Part shown: piece after piece, positions 26,381 through 33,411 of the stretch
Layout: every line of letters begins with the position of its first letter
Position numbering within the stretch: position 1 is the first letter of the stretch
From: Chlamydiota bacterium
GTDB taxonomy: Bacteria > Chlamydiota > Chlamydiia > Chlamydiales > JACKPQ01
Reading direction: 5' to 3'
Length of the DNA: 42,248 nucleotides
NCBI GenBank assembly: GCA_021772435.1
Contig: JAJFLZ010000019.1
Location: 1-42,248, forward strand
Translations under genes and position numbers: made by a program
The notes under the pieces: model-generated
The model's database searches: none
Seen by the model: the letters and a program-made list of their open reading frames with translations, nothing else
What the model was told of the DNA's origin: nothing

Positions 26381-27061
26381 TTACGGCATAGGATTAAATA
26401 TACTCAAATCCATCAACTGATCAGGCGAAATACCTTGAGACCGCATGGCTTTGGCAAAATGAACCTTTTCACTGTCACAAGGAACGTCTTTATTGAGGCA
26501 ATTTTGATACAAACGCGACGCCTGAAAATGATGAATAAAAAGTTCTTCTGGCTCTGGATCTAAATCTGAAATATAAACGTATCCTAGTGGAAGCTGTCGC
26601 ATGCAAATGTCTCCACTTGCGTTGATGACATTGACAAATGCTTCTTGGTCTCCATGCTTTATCGTCTCTTTTTGTACTTCGTATATCCATCGATTCACAA
26701 AAGTTTTTCCGCTTTGCGTGGGACAAATCAAAAAACACGATGAGCGAAACCTGCGCCAATCCTCTTTACTCACTTGTGAGTTTGTATAAACAACCAAATC
26801 ACCGCCGCTTCTAAAAATAGGAACTTTTCTAAACCGTGCATCGCAATCTACCCAGAGTAGCGACTGATCATGCTTTTCTAACTGCTCTTTTAAAAACGTC
26901 GGCTTATACAAAGTGTTTGCGTGCCAGTCATCAGTAAGAGTGACGCCTTCGATGCAATAGCGAATGCCATGGGCATCACAAGATTTAGCAAGCCCTTCAG
27001 CCTCTTTTTCGTAAGGCGTGTTTTTCGTATAAAAACTAACGACGAGCGGACAAAAGGCCAT
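26381..27061 (-). CDS. Glycosyltransferase-like protein (nucleotide-diphospho-sugar transferase type)
   Basis: Starting at the ATG at 27061, this is a 226-aa soluble protein; a TTG at 27082 would add seven residues but overlap the upstream gene. It begins CPLVVSFYTKNTPYEKEAEGL and has LLWVDCDARFRK, a DxD motif typical of GT-A glycosyltransferases that bind a metal and nucleotide sugar. A conserved-looking GDQEAFVNVI and SGDICMRQLPLGYVY follow. This resembles the nucleotide-diphospho-sugar transferase family (PF03407-like) seen in plants and some bacteria. The acceptor is unknown. It ends 11 bases before the mutL start on the same strand, so it could be cotranscribed with mutL-pepP. Confidence 0.65.
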   Translation of the reverse strand: MAFCPLVVSFYTKNTPYEKEAEGLAKSCDAHGIRYCIEGVTLTDDWHANTLYKPTFLKEQLEKHDQSLLWVDCDARFRKVPIFRSGGDLVVYTNSQVSKEDWRRFRSSCFLICPTQSGKTFVNRWIYEVQKETIKHGDQEAFVNVINASGDICMRQLPLGYVYISDLDPEPEELFIHHFQASRLYQNCLNKDVPCDSEKVHFAKAMRSQGISPDQLMDLSIFNPMP

Positions 27062-27066
27062 GCTTT

Positions 27067-27516
27067 TTACGCAATAACACAAGATGTTGCGCGATGAAGA
27101 ACAAAATGAATAATTTGGCTTTCTCCATGCATGAAAAACTCATCCGTCGTCTGGTAGAGCACATCATCCTCTAGACGCACCGTGCGTGCAATTTTATGTC
27201 CAATAAAGTCAGGATACGAAGAGAGCTCGATATGATGAATGACACGATCATCGATCACTTCATACGTACCTACGTAAGACAAATGACTACGCATAGCCTC
27301 GGCATACCCTTCATCGGACGCAGCAAAAGGATCCTGCTGGGTAAAATTAAGGCGTTTTTGAGCCATGAGCTCAAGCGACACGTAACCGTCGGGATTATAG
27401 AGAATATAACCAACTGTATTTTCACCAACCGGATGAGTTCCAATATGGCCATCTGAAAACTGCGTTTCATATGTACCTAGCTTCCACGTGCCAATGATAT
27501 CTTCTTTTGCTACCAT
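27067..27516 (-). CDS. Lipocalin-like domain protein
   Basis: Starting at the ATG at 27516 (GGGGG six bases upstream) this is a 149-aa soluble protein. It opens MVAKEDIIGTWKLGTYETQF and has GYILYNPDGYVSLELMAQ, SYVGTYEVIDDRVIHHIELSS and VRLEDDVLYQTTDEF. This strand pattern and the GTW motif fit the small 'lipocalin-like' family (PF13924 type), whose role is generally unknown. Longer starts (27537, 27600) give leader residues with no family likeness and would overlap the divergent promoter region. TATAAT on the minus strand at 27536-27541 fits a promoter. It is followed five bases later by the glycosyltransferase-like gene. Confidence 0.75.
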   Translation of the reverse strand: MVAKEDIIGTWKLGTYETQFSDGHIGTHPVGENTVGYILYNPDGYVSLELMAQKRLNFTQQDPFAASDEGYAEAMRSHLSYVGTYEVIDDRVIHHIELSSYPDFIGHKIARTVRLEDDVLYQTTDEFFMHGESQIIHFVLHRATSCVIA

Positions 27517-27617
27517 CAATTCCCCCAATGTTAGCATTATATTAAGACCCTTGTAGCAAATTACGAAAATAAGTTGCACAAAAAAGCGACAACACCGCAT
27601 GATTTCGTGCCAAAGCT

Positions 27618-27623
27618 AGGAGG
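27618..27623 (+). promoter_or_regulatory. Shine-Dalgarno AGGAGG fixing the Nudix lipoprotein start
   Basis: AGGAGG lies four bases before ATG 27628 and seven before ATG 27631. It rules out the upstream in-frame start at 27574. The same 12-base string GGAGGACATATG precedes the exported-protein gene at 35437. Confidence 0.75.
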
Positions 27624-27627
27624 ACAT

Positions 27628-28428
27628 ATGATGCTCAAAAGTCTTATTCTTTGCTGCTTTTCGTTGACTTTATTAGCATGCGAAGCTGAAAACTACTTAA
27701 GCTACATGCAAAAACACATGGCCTTTCTTGGACCATTTGGCAATCATACCAGTGGCGAAATTGAGATTGCCTCTACGCCTGAGTTGATTCAAAGCGTTCA
27801 AGACGCTACAAAAGAGCGCCTCATCAAGGAGGGCTACACCCATTTCGAAGCAAAAAACTGGACCCGTGTCGGTGTCATTGCAGAAGATCAATATTGGATT
27901 TGGATACGCGATCCTGTGATTTTTCCAAGTGGATTCAAAGGAACATATAACCGCATCGTTTGGAGACCTAGCCTAGATGGGCCGCAAGGCGTTGCGATTT
28001 TGCCTATTTTTCAAAACGACCGCTATGGAGTCAACCTCAATTACCGCCATTCCACTCGTAGTTGGGAAATTGAAATGCCAAGAGGGGCTCGTTTCCAAGG
28101 CGAAGAGCCCGAACAAACGGCCAGACGCGAATGCCGTGAAGAAACTGGCTTAGAAGTTAGTGATCTGACACTTCTCGGTGAAGTAGCACCCGATACCGGC
28201 ATGACAACAAGCGTTGTTCCCGTCTACACAGGGCATGTTGCCGCAACACAACTTTTTAACCCGGAAGAATCTGAGGCAATCCACAAAATCTTGACCTTGT
28301 CACATGATGAGCTTCTCGCAGGATTTGCCAAAGGCTACATTGAGGTCATGATCCATGGTAGTCACATCAAAGCTTATTGCCGTGACTCGTTTTTGGCATA
28401 TGCCCTGCTACTCTCCAAAAAAAATTGA
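27628..28428 (+). CDS. Putative lipoprotein with a Nudix hydrolase domain
   Basis: A 266-aa protein with an N-terminal signal MMLKSLILCCFSLTLLACEA, in which LLAC is a lipobox with Cys18. The mature part carries an exact Nudix box, G(x5)E(x7)REUxEExGU, in the stretch GARFQGEEPEQT / ARRECREETGLEV, preceded by RSWEIEMPR. Nudix enzymes cleave nucleoside diphosphates linked to another moiety, such as ADP-ribose or sugar nucleotides; substrates usually occur in the cytoplasm. A membrane-anchored form outside the cytoplasm is unusual. The upstream ATG at 27574 would hide the signal peptide and is rejected. The gene diverges from the lipocalin-like gene and is followed by two exported proteins. Confidence 0.85.
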   Translation: MMLKSLILCCFSLTLLACEAENYLSYMQKHMAFLGPFGNHTSGEIEIASTPELIQSVQDATKERLIKEGYTHFEAKNWTRVGVIAEDQYWIWIRDPVIFPSGFKGTYNRIVWRPSLDGPQGVAILPIFQNDRYGVNLNYRHSTRSWEIEMPRGARFQGEEPEQTARRECREETGLEVSDLTLLGEVAPDTGMTTSVVPVYTGHVAATQLFNPEESEAIHKILTLSHDELLAGFAKGYIEVMIHGSHIKAYCRDSFLAYALLLSKKN

Positions 28429-28487
28429 CACGCATCTCATCGATGAATAAAGTGAGCGTAGGAGAACATAACCTTGGGGGAAAATTT

Positions 28488-28697
28488 ATGCGCCATTTAT
28501 TTCAAATCGCTACGTTTTCATTTTTAGCGGCAAGCTGTCCTAGCTTTGCGCTAGATTCTGAAGAAATCGACACTGAAATGGAAGAGTTAACAACCGAAAA
28601 ATTCGGCGATGTCATCTCAAAACTCGATTCGCTTTCAAAAAAACTTGAAAAACACGTTCAAGATATCAGTGAACTAAACGAAGAAGAAGCCGAGTAA
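28488..28697 (+). CDS. Small exported coiled-coil protein
   Basis: A 69-aa protein beginning with a signal peptide (MRHLFQIATFSFLAASCPSF then ALDSEE), followed by an acidic heptad-like helix (FGDVISKLDSLSKKLEKHVQDI). The ATG at 28488 has GGGGG (28476-28480) upstream; a longer frame from 28425 lacks a ribosome site and would add 21 non-signal residues before the hydrophobic core. The next gene starts four bases after the stop, so they form a unit. The function is unknown; a small periplasmic coiled coil is possible. Confidence 0.65.
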   Translation: MRHLFQIATFSFLAASCPSFALDSEEIDTEMEELTTEKFGDVISKLDSLSKKLEKHVQDISELNEEEAE

Positions 28698-28701
28698 CAA
28701 C

Positions 28702-29541
28702 ATGCGTATCCTATCGACTCTCTTTAGTTTTGCCATCCTCGGAGGCGGGTTATGGTGGGTCGATGGGCATTATCCAGCACTTAAGCACATCGCCTTGGAA
28801 AAATTAAATAGCGGAAAAGTCGCATCGTTCGAAGTCAAATACACCGCCAAACAAATTATCGACAAAAACAAGTCCGATCTTGTCAAAACAAGCAAACACA
28901 AATGCCAGTCCCAAGAGCTCAAATTTGCGCCTTATCTCCTCATGGAAGTCAAATATTCTAAAAACGCAACACAAACCGGTGAAGGCGTCATCTTGTGGGA
29001 TCTGACTGACGGAGAAATGATTCTTTCCGCCAAAACCTGGGAAAAAACGCACGGGTATGGAGATTGCATTACAGCACACGCCTCTCCCTTTGATTTTTCT
29101 ATTTTAAACGGTCTAGCTAAAAAAGGTGGAACAAGCGATGAAAGCTCTCTTTTGAAATCCACACAACTCGACCAGGACCTGCTAGGCAATGCACTTGAGG
29201 CTTGCAAGAGAAAAAAACTCATTGTGCAAGCAGGATCACGGATCCGCCTGCATATGGAAAACGCCAAACTTGCTACCGAACCAGAAACAGATATCAGCCT
29301 GGCGCTCGTCACAACATCAAACGCTGGTGGTGAGCGCCTTTCTAAACGCTTTTCAGCAGCTCAAATTAAAAAAAATGCCACTAACGCCTTCGGATCAGAC
29401 TTTGCGATCAAAAATGCGACAGAAATCTTTTTACCTTTCTATGCCATCACAATCGAAAACCCAGATGGAACCTTGCAAACAACTTTTTGGAACGCCGTCA
29501 CCGGCAACCCTCTCGCAACCAACCTAGTCCTCGGCAAATAG
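28702..29541 (+). CDS. Exported or membrane-anchored protein of unknown function
   Basis: A 279-aa protein whose first ~18 residues (MRILSTLFSFAILGGGLWWV) form a hydrophobic signal or anchor. The rest is lysine-rich and of mixed secondary structure, with segments such as LLMEVKYSKNATQTGEG and TFWNAVTGNPLATNLVLGK. Four Cys occur (KHKCQS, YGDCITA, EACKRK region). No family was recognised. It is closely spaced after the small exported protein, and the trio with the Nudix lipoprotein is a run of envelope genes. Confidence 0.75.
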   Translation: MRILSTLFSFAILGGGLWWVDGHYPALKHIALEKLNSGKVASFEVKYTAKQIIDKNKSDLVKTSKHKCQSQELKFAPYLLMEVKYSKNATQTGEGVILWDLTDGEMILSAKTWEKTHGYGDCITAHASPFDFSILNGLAKKGGTSDESSLLKSTQLDQDLLGNALEACKRKKLIVQAGSRIRLHMENAKLATEPETDISLALVTTSNAGGERLSKRFSAAQIKKNATNAFGSDFAIKNATEIFLPFYAITIENPDGTLQTTFWNAVTGNPLATNLVLGK

Positions 29542-29599
29542 CATCCAATGTAAAACCGCGCCTACATCTGATGTAAACCCACACACTATTTTCGAATCC

Positions 29600-29628
29600 T
29601 TGATGTAAAATCACAGCTAGCTTACACT
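29600..29628 (+). promoter_or_regulatory. Promoter of tRNA-Ser
   Basis: TTGATG (29600-29605) and TACACT (29623-29628) are separated by exactly 17 bases. Transcription would start near 29635, six bases before the mature tRNA. Confidence 0.6.
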
Positions 29629-29640
29629 AATGGACTCCTT

Positions 29641-29729
29641 GGAAAGATGGCTGAGTGGCCGAAGGCGCTTCCCTGCTAAGGAAGTGTACCCTTTATCGGG
29701 TACCGAGGGTTCGAATCCCTCTCTTTCCG
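29641..29729 (+). tRNA. tRNA-Ser (anticodon GCU)
   Basis: The acceptor arms GGAAAGA (29641-29647) and TCTTTCC (29722-29728) pair fully. The anticodon stem GCTTCCC/GGAAG surrounds the loop CTGCTAA, so the anticodon is GCU, reading AGC and AGU. A long variable arm (GTACCC...GGGTAC) is typical of class II tRNA-Ser, and the T-arm is GAGGG-TTCGAAT-CCCTC. Base 29729 is G as discriminator, as expected for serine; the CCA end is not encoded. No T-rich terminator is obvious before dnaB at 29780. Confidence 0.97.
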
Positions 29730-29779
29730 TATCTTAAGCTGGACAATCTACCCGCATTTGATGTACACATGGAAGGATT

Positions 29780-31216
29780 ATGACAAAAGAAAAGCCCAAA
29801 GTCAAAATCGCTCCTAATTCCAAAGAATCAGAAATGATGGTACTTGGCTGTATGCTAACTAGTGTAAATAGCCTAAATAGTGCCGCCGACGCCCTAGATG
29901 ACAAAGATTTTTACTACGTAGAACATCAAGCTATTTTTAAAACGTTAAAAAATATCTACAAAAAAGACAAGCCTGCAGATATTCACATTGTCGCTGAAGA
30001 GCTTAAGACAATAGATAAACTGGAAGCCGTTGGTGGCGTTGCGTACTTAACAACCCTTGCGCAGTACGTTGGTACATCGGCCTATATCGAAGAATACACA
30101 GAGCTTGTCAAAAATAAATCGATGCTGCGCCAAATGATCCGCGCCTCTGAAGAAATTGAAAACACTGCTCTTAATGAGCCTAGCGATGTACATAGTGCAC
30201 TTGATCATGCTCAAACTTTATTTTTCTCTATTGGTCAATCTGCACATCGAGAACAACACTTCCAACTTAAAGATCTTCTCTCGGGCCTTAAATCCAAATC
30301 GCAACTCCCTTTTCTAAAAGAGCTACAAGAGAGGCAAGAAGAATACCACGCTCGGGGTGAAGATGAAATCGGCATCACAGGCATCCCAACACATTTCCTC
30401 GATATGGATAAAATGATCAATGGCCTAGCACCATCAAATCTGATCATCTTAGCAGCACGCCCTGCCATGGGAAAAACAGCTTTTGCACTCAATATGGCAG
30501 AAAACATCTGCTTTAAAAACAATGTTCCTGTTGGTGTCTTCTCCTTGGAGATGAGCGCTGAACAACTCTTGCACCGTATGATCTGCTCTCAAGCAGAAGT
30601 TGAATCAGACAAAATCGTCAATGGGTCGCTTGATGGCATGGAATACCAACGCATTGTCGAAACAACTGAGCGGATGCAACAACATACCATGCTTATCGAT
30701 GATCAGCCAGGTCTAAAAATCTCTGACCTCAGAGCGCGCGCTCGTCGGATGAAGGAAATCTACGATATCGGTTTTCTAGCCATCGATTACCTCCAACTAC
30801 TTTCTGGCTCCGGTGGTTTTTACAACTCTGATAACCGTCAAAATGAAATTTCTGAAATTTCACGTAGCCTCAAAAATCTCGCCCGCGAACTCGACATCCC
30901 CGTTCTTTGTATGTCGCAGCTATCTCGTAAGGTTGAAGAACGCACAGGTCACCGCCCCATTATGAGTGATCTGCGTGAATCAGGCTCTCTAGAACAAGAT
31001 GCCGATATCGTTATGCTTATGTTCCGCCCTGAGTACTACGACCCACAAAACAAACCTGGTCAAACTGAAGTTATTATTGCCAAGAACCGTCACGGTAGAG
31101 TTGGCTCCATTAACCTGAGCTTCAGAAAAGAATACGCTCAGTTCACAAACTATAGCGGAGAAAATCTACCTGCAGCTGAAGATAGCAGCGTTTTTGCAGC
31201 CTTCAATCCAGACTAA
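29780..31216 (+). CDS. dnaB: Replicative DNA helicase DnaB
   Basis: A 478-aa hexameric helicase that unwinds DNA at the replication fork. The N-terminal domain starts KESEMMVLGCMLTS. The RecA-like domain has Walker A AARPAMGKTAFALNMA, FSLEMSAEQL, Walker B FLAIDYLQLL and the DLRESGSLEQDADIV loop. Length is normal and the start has GGAAGGA two bases upstream (29771-29777). From memory dnaB lies next to gidA/mnmG in Chlamydia; here they are separated by a cluster of small or accessory genes (31319-33399). Confidence 0.97.
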   Translation: MTKEKPKVKIAPNSKESEMMVLGCMLTSVNSLNSAADALDDKDFYYVEHQAIFKTLKNIYKKDKPADIHIVAEELKTIDKLEAVGGVAYLTTLAQYVGTSAYIEEYTELVKNKSMLRQMIRASEEIENTALNEPSDVHSALDHAQTLFFSIGQSAHREQHFQLKDLLSGLKSKSQLPFLKELQERQEEYHARGEDEIGITGIPTHFLDMDKMINGLAPSNLIILAARPAMGKTAFALNMAENICFKNNVPVGVFSLEMSAEQLLHRMICSQAEVESDKIVNGSLDGMEYQRIVETTERMQQHTMLIDDQPGLKISDLRARARRMKEIYDIGFLAIDYLQLLSGSGGFYNSDNRQNEISEISRSLKNLARELDIPVLCMSQLSRKVEERTGHRPIMSDLRESGSLEQDADIVMLMFRPEYYDPQNKPGQTEVIIAKNRHGRVGSINLSFRKEYAQFTNYSGENLPAAEDSSVFAAFNPD

Positions 31217-31242
31217 GTGTAGGTTTTTGATACTTCTTGCTA

Positions 31243-31273
31243 TTGACTATTATGCATTCATGCATCTTATCAT
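31243..31273 (+). promoter_or_regulatory. Possible promoter of the 33-aa ORF
   Basis: TTGACT (31243-31248) is close to the consensus -35. TATCAT (31268-31273) is the best -10 match but at a 19-base spacing, which is long. The expected leader of about 40 bases carries GGAGGA. Confidence 0.35.
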
Positions 31274-31318
31274 TTTTAGCGAGTTAACTCACAATCAAAT
31301 ACTTTGGAGGATAATCCT

Positions 31319-31420
31319 ATGAGTTTCGAATCAATTCAGCAACATACTGACGTAACACCATTCGCAAACACAGTAGTGGCATACAAAACAACTTCTGGAA
31401 AGTGTGGCAAGTTGGGCTAA
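31319..31420 (+). CDS. 33-aa ORF with strong ribosome site, unknown
   Basis: ATG at 31319 follows GGAGGA (about six bases upstream) and opens a 33-codon frame ending with TAA at 31418-31420. The peptide starts MSFESIQQHTDVTPFAN and ends GKCGKLG. The good ribosome site and a -35-like TTGACT suggest real expression, but the peptide resembles no family I know. It may be a small protein or the leftover N-terminus of a larger gene. The 244-base gap between dnaB and the next gene holds nothing else recognisable. Confidence 0.4.
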   Translation: MSFESIQQHTDVTPFANTVVAYKTTSGKCGKLG

Positions 31421-31460
31421 TATTAATCTGAGAGTTAGCGCACAAACTGACTTGCTAAAT

Positions 31461-32411
31461 TCAATCGGTGTTTTTAAGTAGATCTAAGAGCTTTACAGCT
31501 CGTTCACTTGAATTTCCGGATTCTTTAAACACAAAGTCATATGACTCTTTCGGCTGTAAGTAATAAGTCCTGTGGCTCTCATCTACTGGACTAAATAATT
31601 GATTTCTCAGCCCCTGAAAATACGTAAGCGGAATTTCATTCCAATGAAGATAGTTTTCGCATCCTTCATCTTTAAGAAGTAATGTTTTTTCGTTCAAAAA
31701 CTCTGACAGCTTGTTGTAGTCAATTGTTTCAATTGTCCTTTCTGTGGACTGGGAAGAAAGTTCATACAGTTGAGTAAAGCTCCGAAATAAGGTCCCAGAA
31801 AATCGCTGAATTCGTAGATCACCTTGCGAGACAGCTTCCAAATTCCTTTTTTCTAAAAATTCATAGCATTGTTCAATAGACGTATAAATTAATCCATGCA
31901 AAATCTTCAGGTTTGAGTTGATGCTCTGGATCTTTTCGCGCGTAAGTCCCCAACCGTCTAAGAGGACATTTTTACCCTCTGCAACAGCTTGTTTAATTTC
32001 TTTATAAACAGACTCATTCGATCTAGGATAAGCAATTTTTCTAAAACGTTCTTTCCAATTATTATTATTAAAACTAGTTTTAATCTCAGCAACGGCCGTT
32101 AAAGCATCTTGCTTATGTTCTGGAGCGAAATCAAAAGCCCGATCGATCTCTTTTAATGCTTGGAACACTCCACAGTTGCCAACACATTTTTTGATTTTCT
32201 CAACTTGGTCTGGAAAACCTCTAGTAATCTCTTGTTCTACCTCATAGATTAAACTCTTATCTTCTTCAATATATCGCCATTTAGAATCGATTTGTTCAAT
32301 AGCTTTTCCAAGTGAGCTTTTTCCAGAAGATCCCGTTCCAGATAGCCACACAACCATGACAGCCGTAGACTGGTTGCCATGTATAGTAGGTGATAATACT
32401 GGATTGGCCAT
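31461..32411 (-). CDS. P-loop kinase-like protein, possible effector
   Basis: A 316-aa soluble protein with a Walker A motif LSGTGSSGKSSLG (about 23-35) after a short N-terminal extension. A mid-protein NVLLDGWGLTREK resembles the 'lid/acceptor' segments of small-molecule or toxin-type kinases (chloramphenicol phosphotransferase and zeta-toxin-like P-loop kinases). The C-terminal half has no recognised domain. The start at 32411 has AAGGA eight bases upstream and TATAAT further upstream. Amino-acid composition is AT-biased relative to its neighbours (dnaB, mnmG). The substrate is unknown. Confidence 0.6.
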   Translation of the reverse strand: MANPVLSPTIHGNQSTAVMVVWLSGTGSSGKSSLGKAIEQIDSKWRYIEEDKSLIYEVEQEITRGFPDQVEKIKKCVGNCGVFQALKEIDRAFDFAPEHKQDALTAVAEIKTSFNNNNWKERFRKIAYPRSNESVYKEIKQAVAEGKNVLLDGWGLTREKIQSINSNLKILHGLIYTSIEQCYEFLEKRNLEAVSQGDLRIQRFSGTLFRSFTQLYELSSQSTERTIETIDYNKLSEFLNEKTLLLKDEGCENYLHWNEIPLTYFQGLRNQLFSPVDESHRTYYLQPKESYDFVFKESGNSSERAVKLLDLLKNTD

Positions 32412-32703
32412 AACTTTAATCCTTTAATAAGGAAATATTATATCAAAATCAGGAACCAATTGCAACACGTGTTACTAACATACAGCATCCCCGATGAAAA
32501 AAAACAAATTATAGGTCTTATTGCTTCACAAGTCAAGCCTGCGTATTCAATGTCTATCAATCGCAAGCCCACATCACCCAAACATGGGATAAAGACGGCT
32601 GATTTGCCATACAATTTCTTTTAAGATTCAGGCATAAAAATACTTAGTTGCAGATGACTTAATTTTTAGTCAGCTATCACAAGTATAATAGATATTTAAG
32701 GAA
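32412..32703. other. 292-base intergenic region without a clear gene
   Basis: It holds the promoter and leader of the P-loop kinase-like gene on the minus strand (TATAAT read on that strand near 32440). Near 32650-32680 there is a weak inverted repeat (TGACT...AGTCA). A plus-strand frame of about 54 codons without a ribosome site ends near 32623; I see no support for it as a gene. Confidence 0.4.
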
Positions 32704-33198
32704 TCATAAGAGAAGCAAGAGTGCCATGACGACCATGCCTAGGTCTTCGGTCAAGGTAACAGTAGATAAGGGCACATCCAGTACCGTACCCATGCAAGCG
32801 CAACGTAAATCTAGACCTTTGATCAGCGCCTTAATAACGCCTATTGCTCCAATGCCCAAAATAATAATTGTCACAACATAAACAGCAAACGGCCAAATAA
32901 AGCTCAAATAACCAAGTCCCAACGCAAGCTCAATAAGTGGATAAACCAGCGCATATGCTCTACTTTTCATGGCGATTAGATCATACATTTGGAAGCCGTC
33001 TGCAAATTGCTGGGGGTGAAACAGTTTAAGAAGAGCAAAAATACACAAAAAGATACCCATAAAGTAATGCATCCAACTTTGCAAGGCCAGACCAGAGTGA
33101 TGCAGCAGGGCAAAAGCTGCAAATACAGCCACTAAAATCAGGGCAAATAAAGGCCAATACTTCTTTATTGAAAAAGGCTGCTTCTGCTGTGTTTCCAT
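32704..33198 (-). CDS. MauE/DoxX-type integral membrane protein
   Basis: A 164-aa protein with four hydrophobic segments (about 14-31, 43-60, 83-120 as two, and 150-164). The motif LDLRCACMGTVLDVPLSTVTLTEDLGM (split LDLRCACMGTVLDV / PLSTVTLTEDLGM) near the C-terminus matches the MauE-like family, in which the CxC region is thought to take part in redox or metal handling. No thioredoxin-like partner is adjacent. The ATG at 33198 lacks a strong ribosome site. It diverges from the small basic protein gene. Confidence 0.75.
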   Translation of the reverse strand: METQQKQPFSIKKYWPLFALILVAVFAAFALLHHSGLALQSWMHYFMGIFLCIFALLKLFHPQQFADGFQMYDLIAMKSRAYALVYPLIELALGLGYLSFIWPFAVYVVTIIILGIGAIGVIKALIKGLDLRCACMGTVLDVPLSTVTLTEDLGMVVMALLLLL

Positions 33199-33306
33199 AT
33201 TTTTTTGTTACCATATCAGATGTTGTTTACAAAGCTTTTTTTGAAAGCTTGTTCTTTAACGCCTTCTTTGGCATAATCGTGATTCCAGGCAAGTTGAAGG
33301 AGCCCT

Positions 33307-33399
33307 ATGTCATCCGTTAAAAAGAAACGCAGACTGAAAATCGCCAAGCACAAACGCAAAAAGCGTCGGCGTCGCGATCGTCATAAGAAGAAAAAATAA
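33307..33399 (+). CDS. 30-aa very basic protein of the AURKAIP1/COX24 (bS22-like) type
   Basis: ATG at 33307 follows AAGGAG (33297-33302) and encodes MSSVKKKRRLKIAKHKRKKR followed by RRRDRHKKKK. More than half of the residues are Lys or Arg. This SVxKKRRxKxxKHKxKKxxRR pattern fits the AURKAIP1/COX24 domain, whose members include mitochondrial ribosomal protein mS38 and mycobacterial bS22. A small-subunit ribosomal role is likely by family. It is too short for most gene callers. The mnmG gene starts 12 bases downstream, so the two are probably cotranscribed. Confidence 0.8.
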   Translation: MSSVKKKRRLKIAKHKRKKRRRRDRHKKKK

Positions 33400-33411
33400 T
33401 CCTCTCGTCCC

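Noticed and set aside
27574..27627. Longer start for the Nudix lipoprotein
   Set aside because: There is no ribosome site at 27574, whereas AGGAGG precedes 27628, and the shorter form begins with a clean lipoprotein signal.
29569..29767. Three occurrences of TGATGTA(A/C)A around the tRNA gene
   Set aside because: One forms part of the tRNA promoter -35 region and the spacing is irregular; too short and AT-rich to call an operator.
31250..31265. ATGCAT-TC-ATGCAT palindrome upstream of the 33-aa ORF considered as an operator
   Set aside because: The 6-mer is itself palindromic and the repeat is too short to distinguish from chance without other copies.
32440..32623. Plus-strand frame of about 54 codons ending NFF, with an internal ATG at 32550
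   Set aside because: No ribosome site or promoter was seen and the composition is unremarkable; it may be a gene remnant but there is no support.
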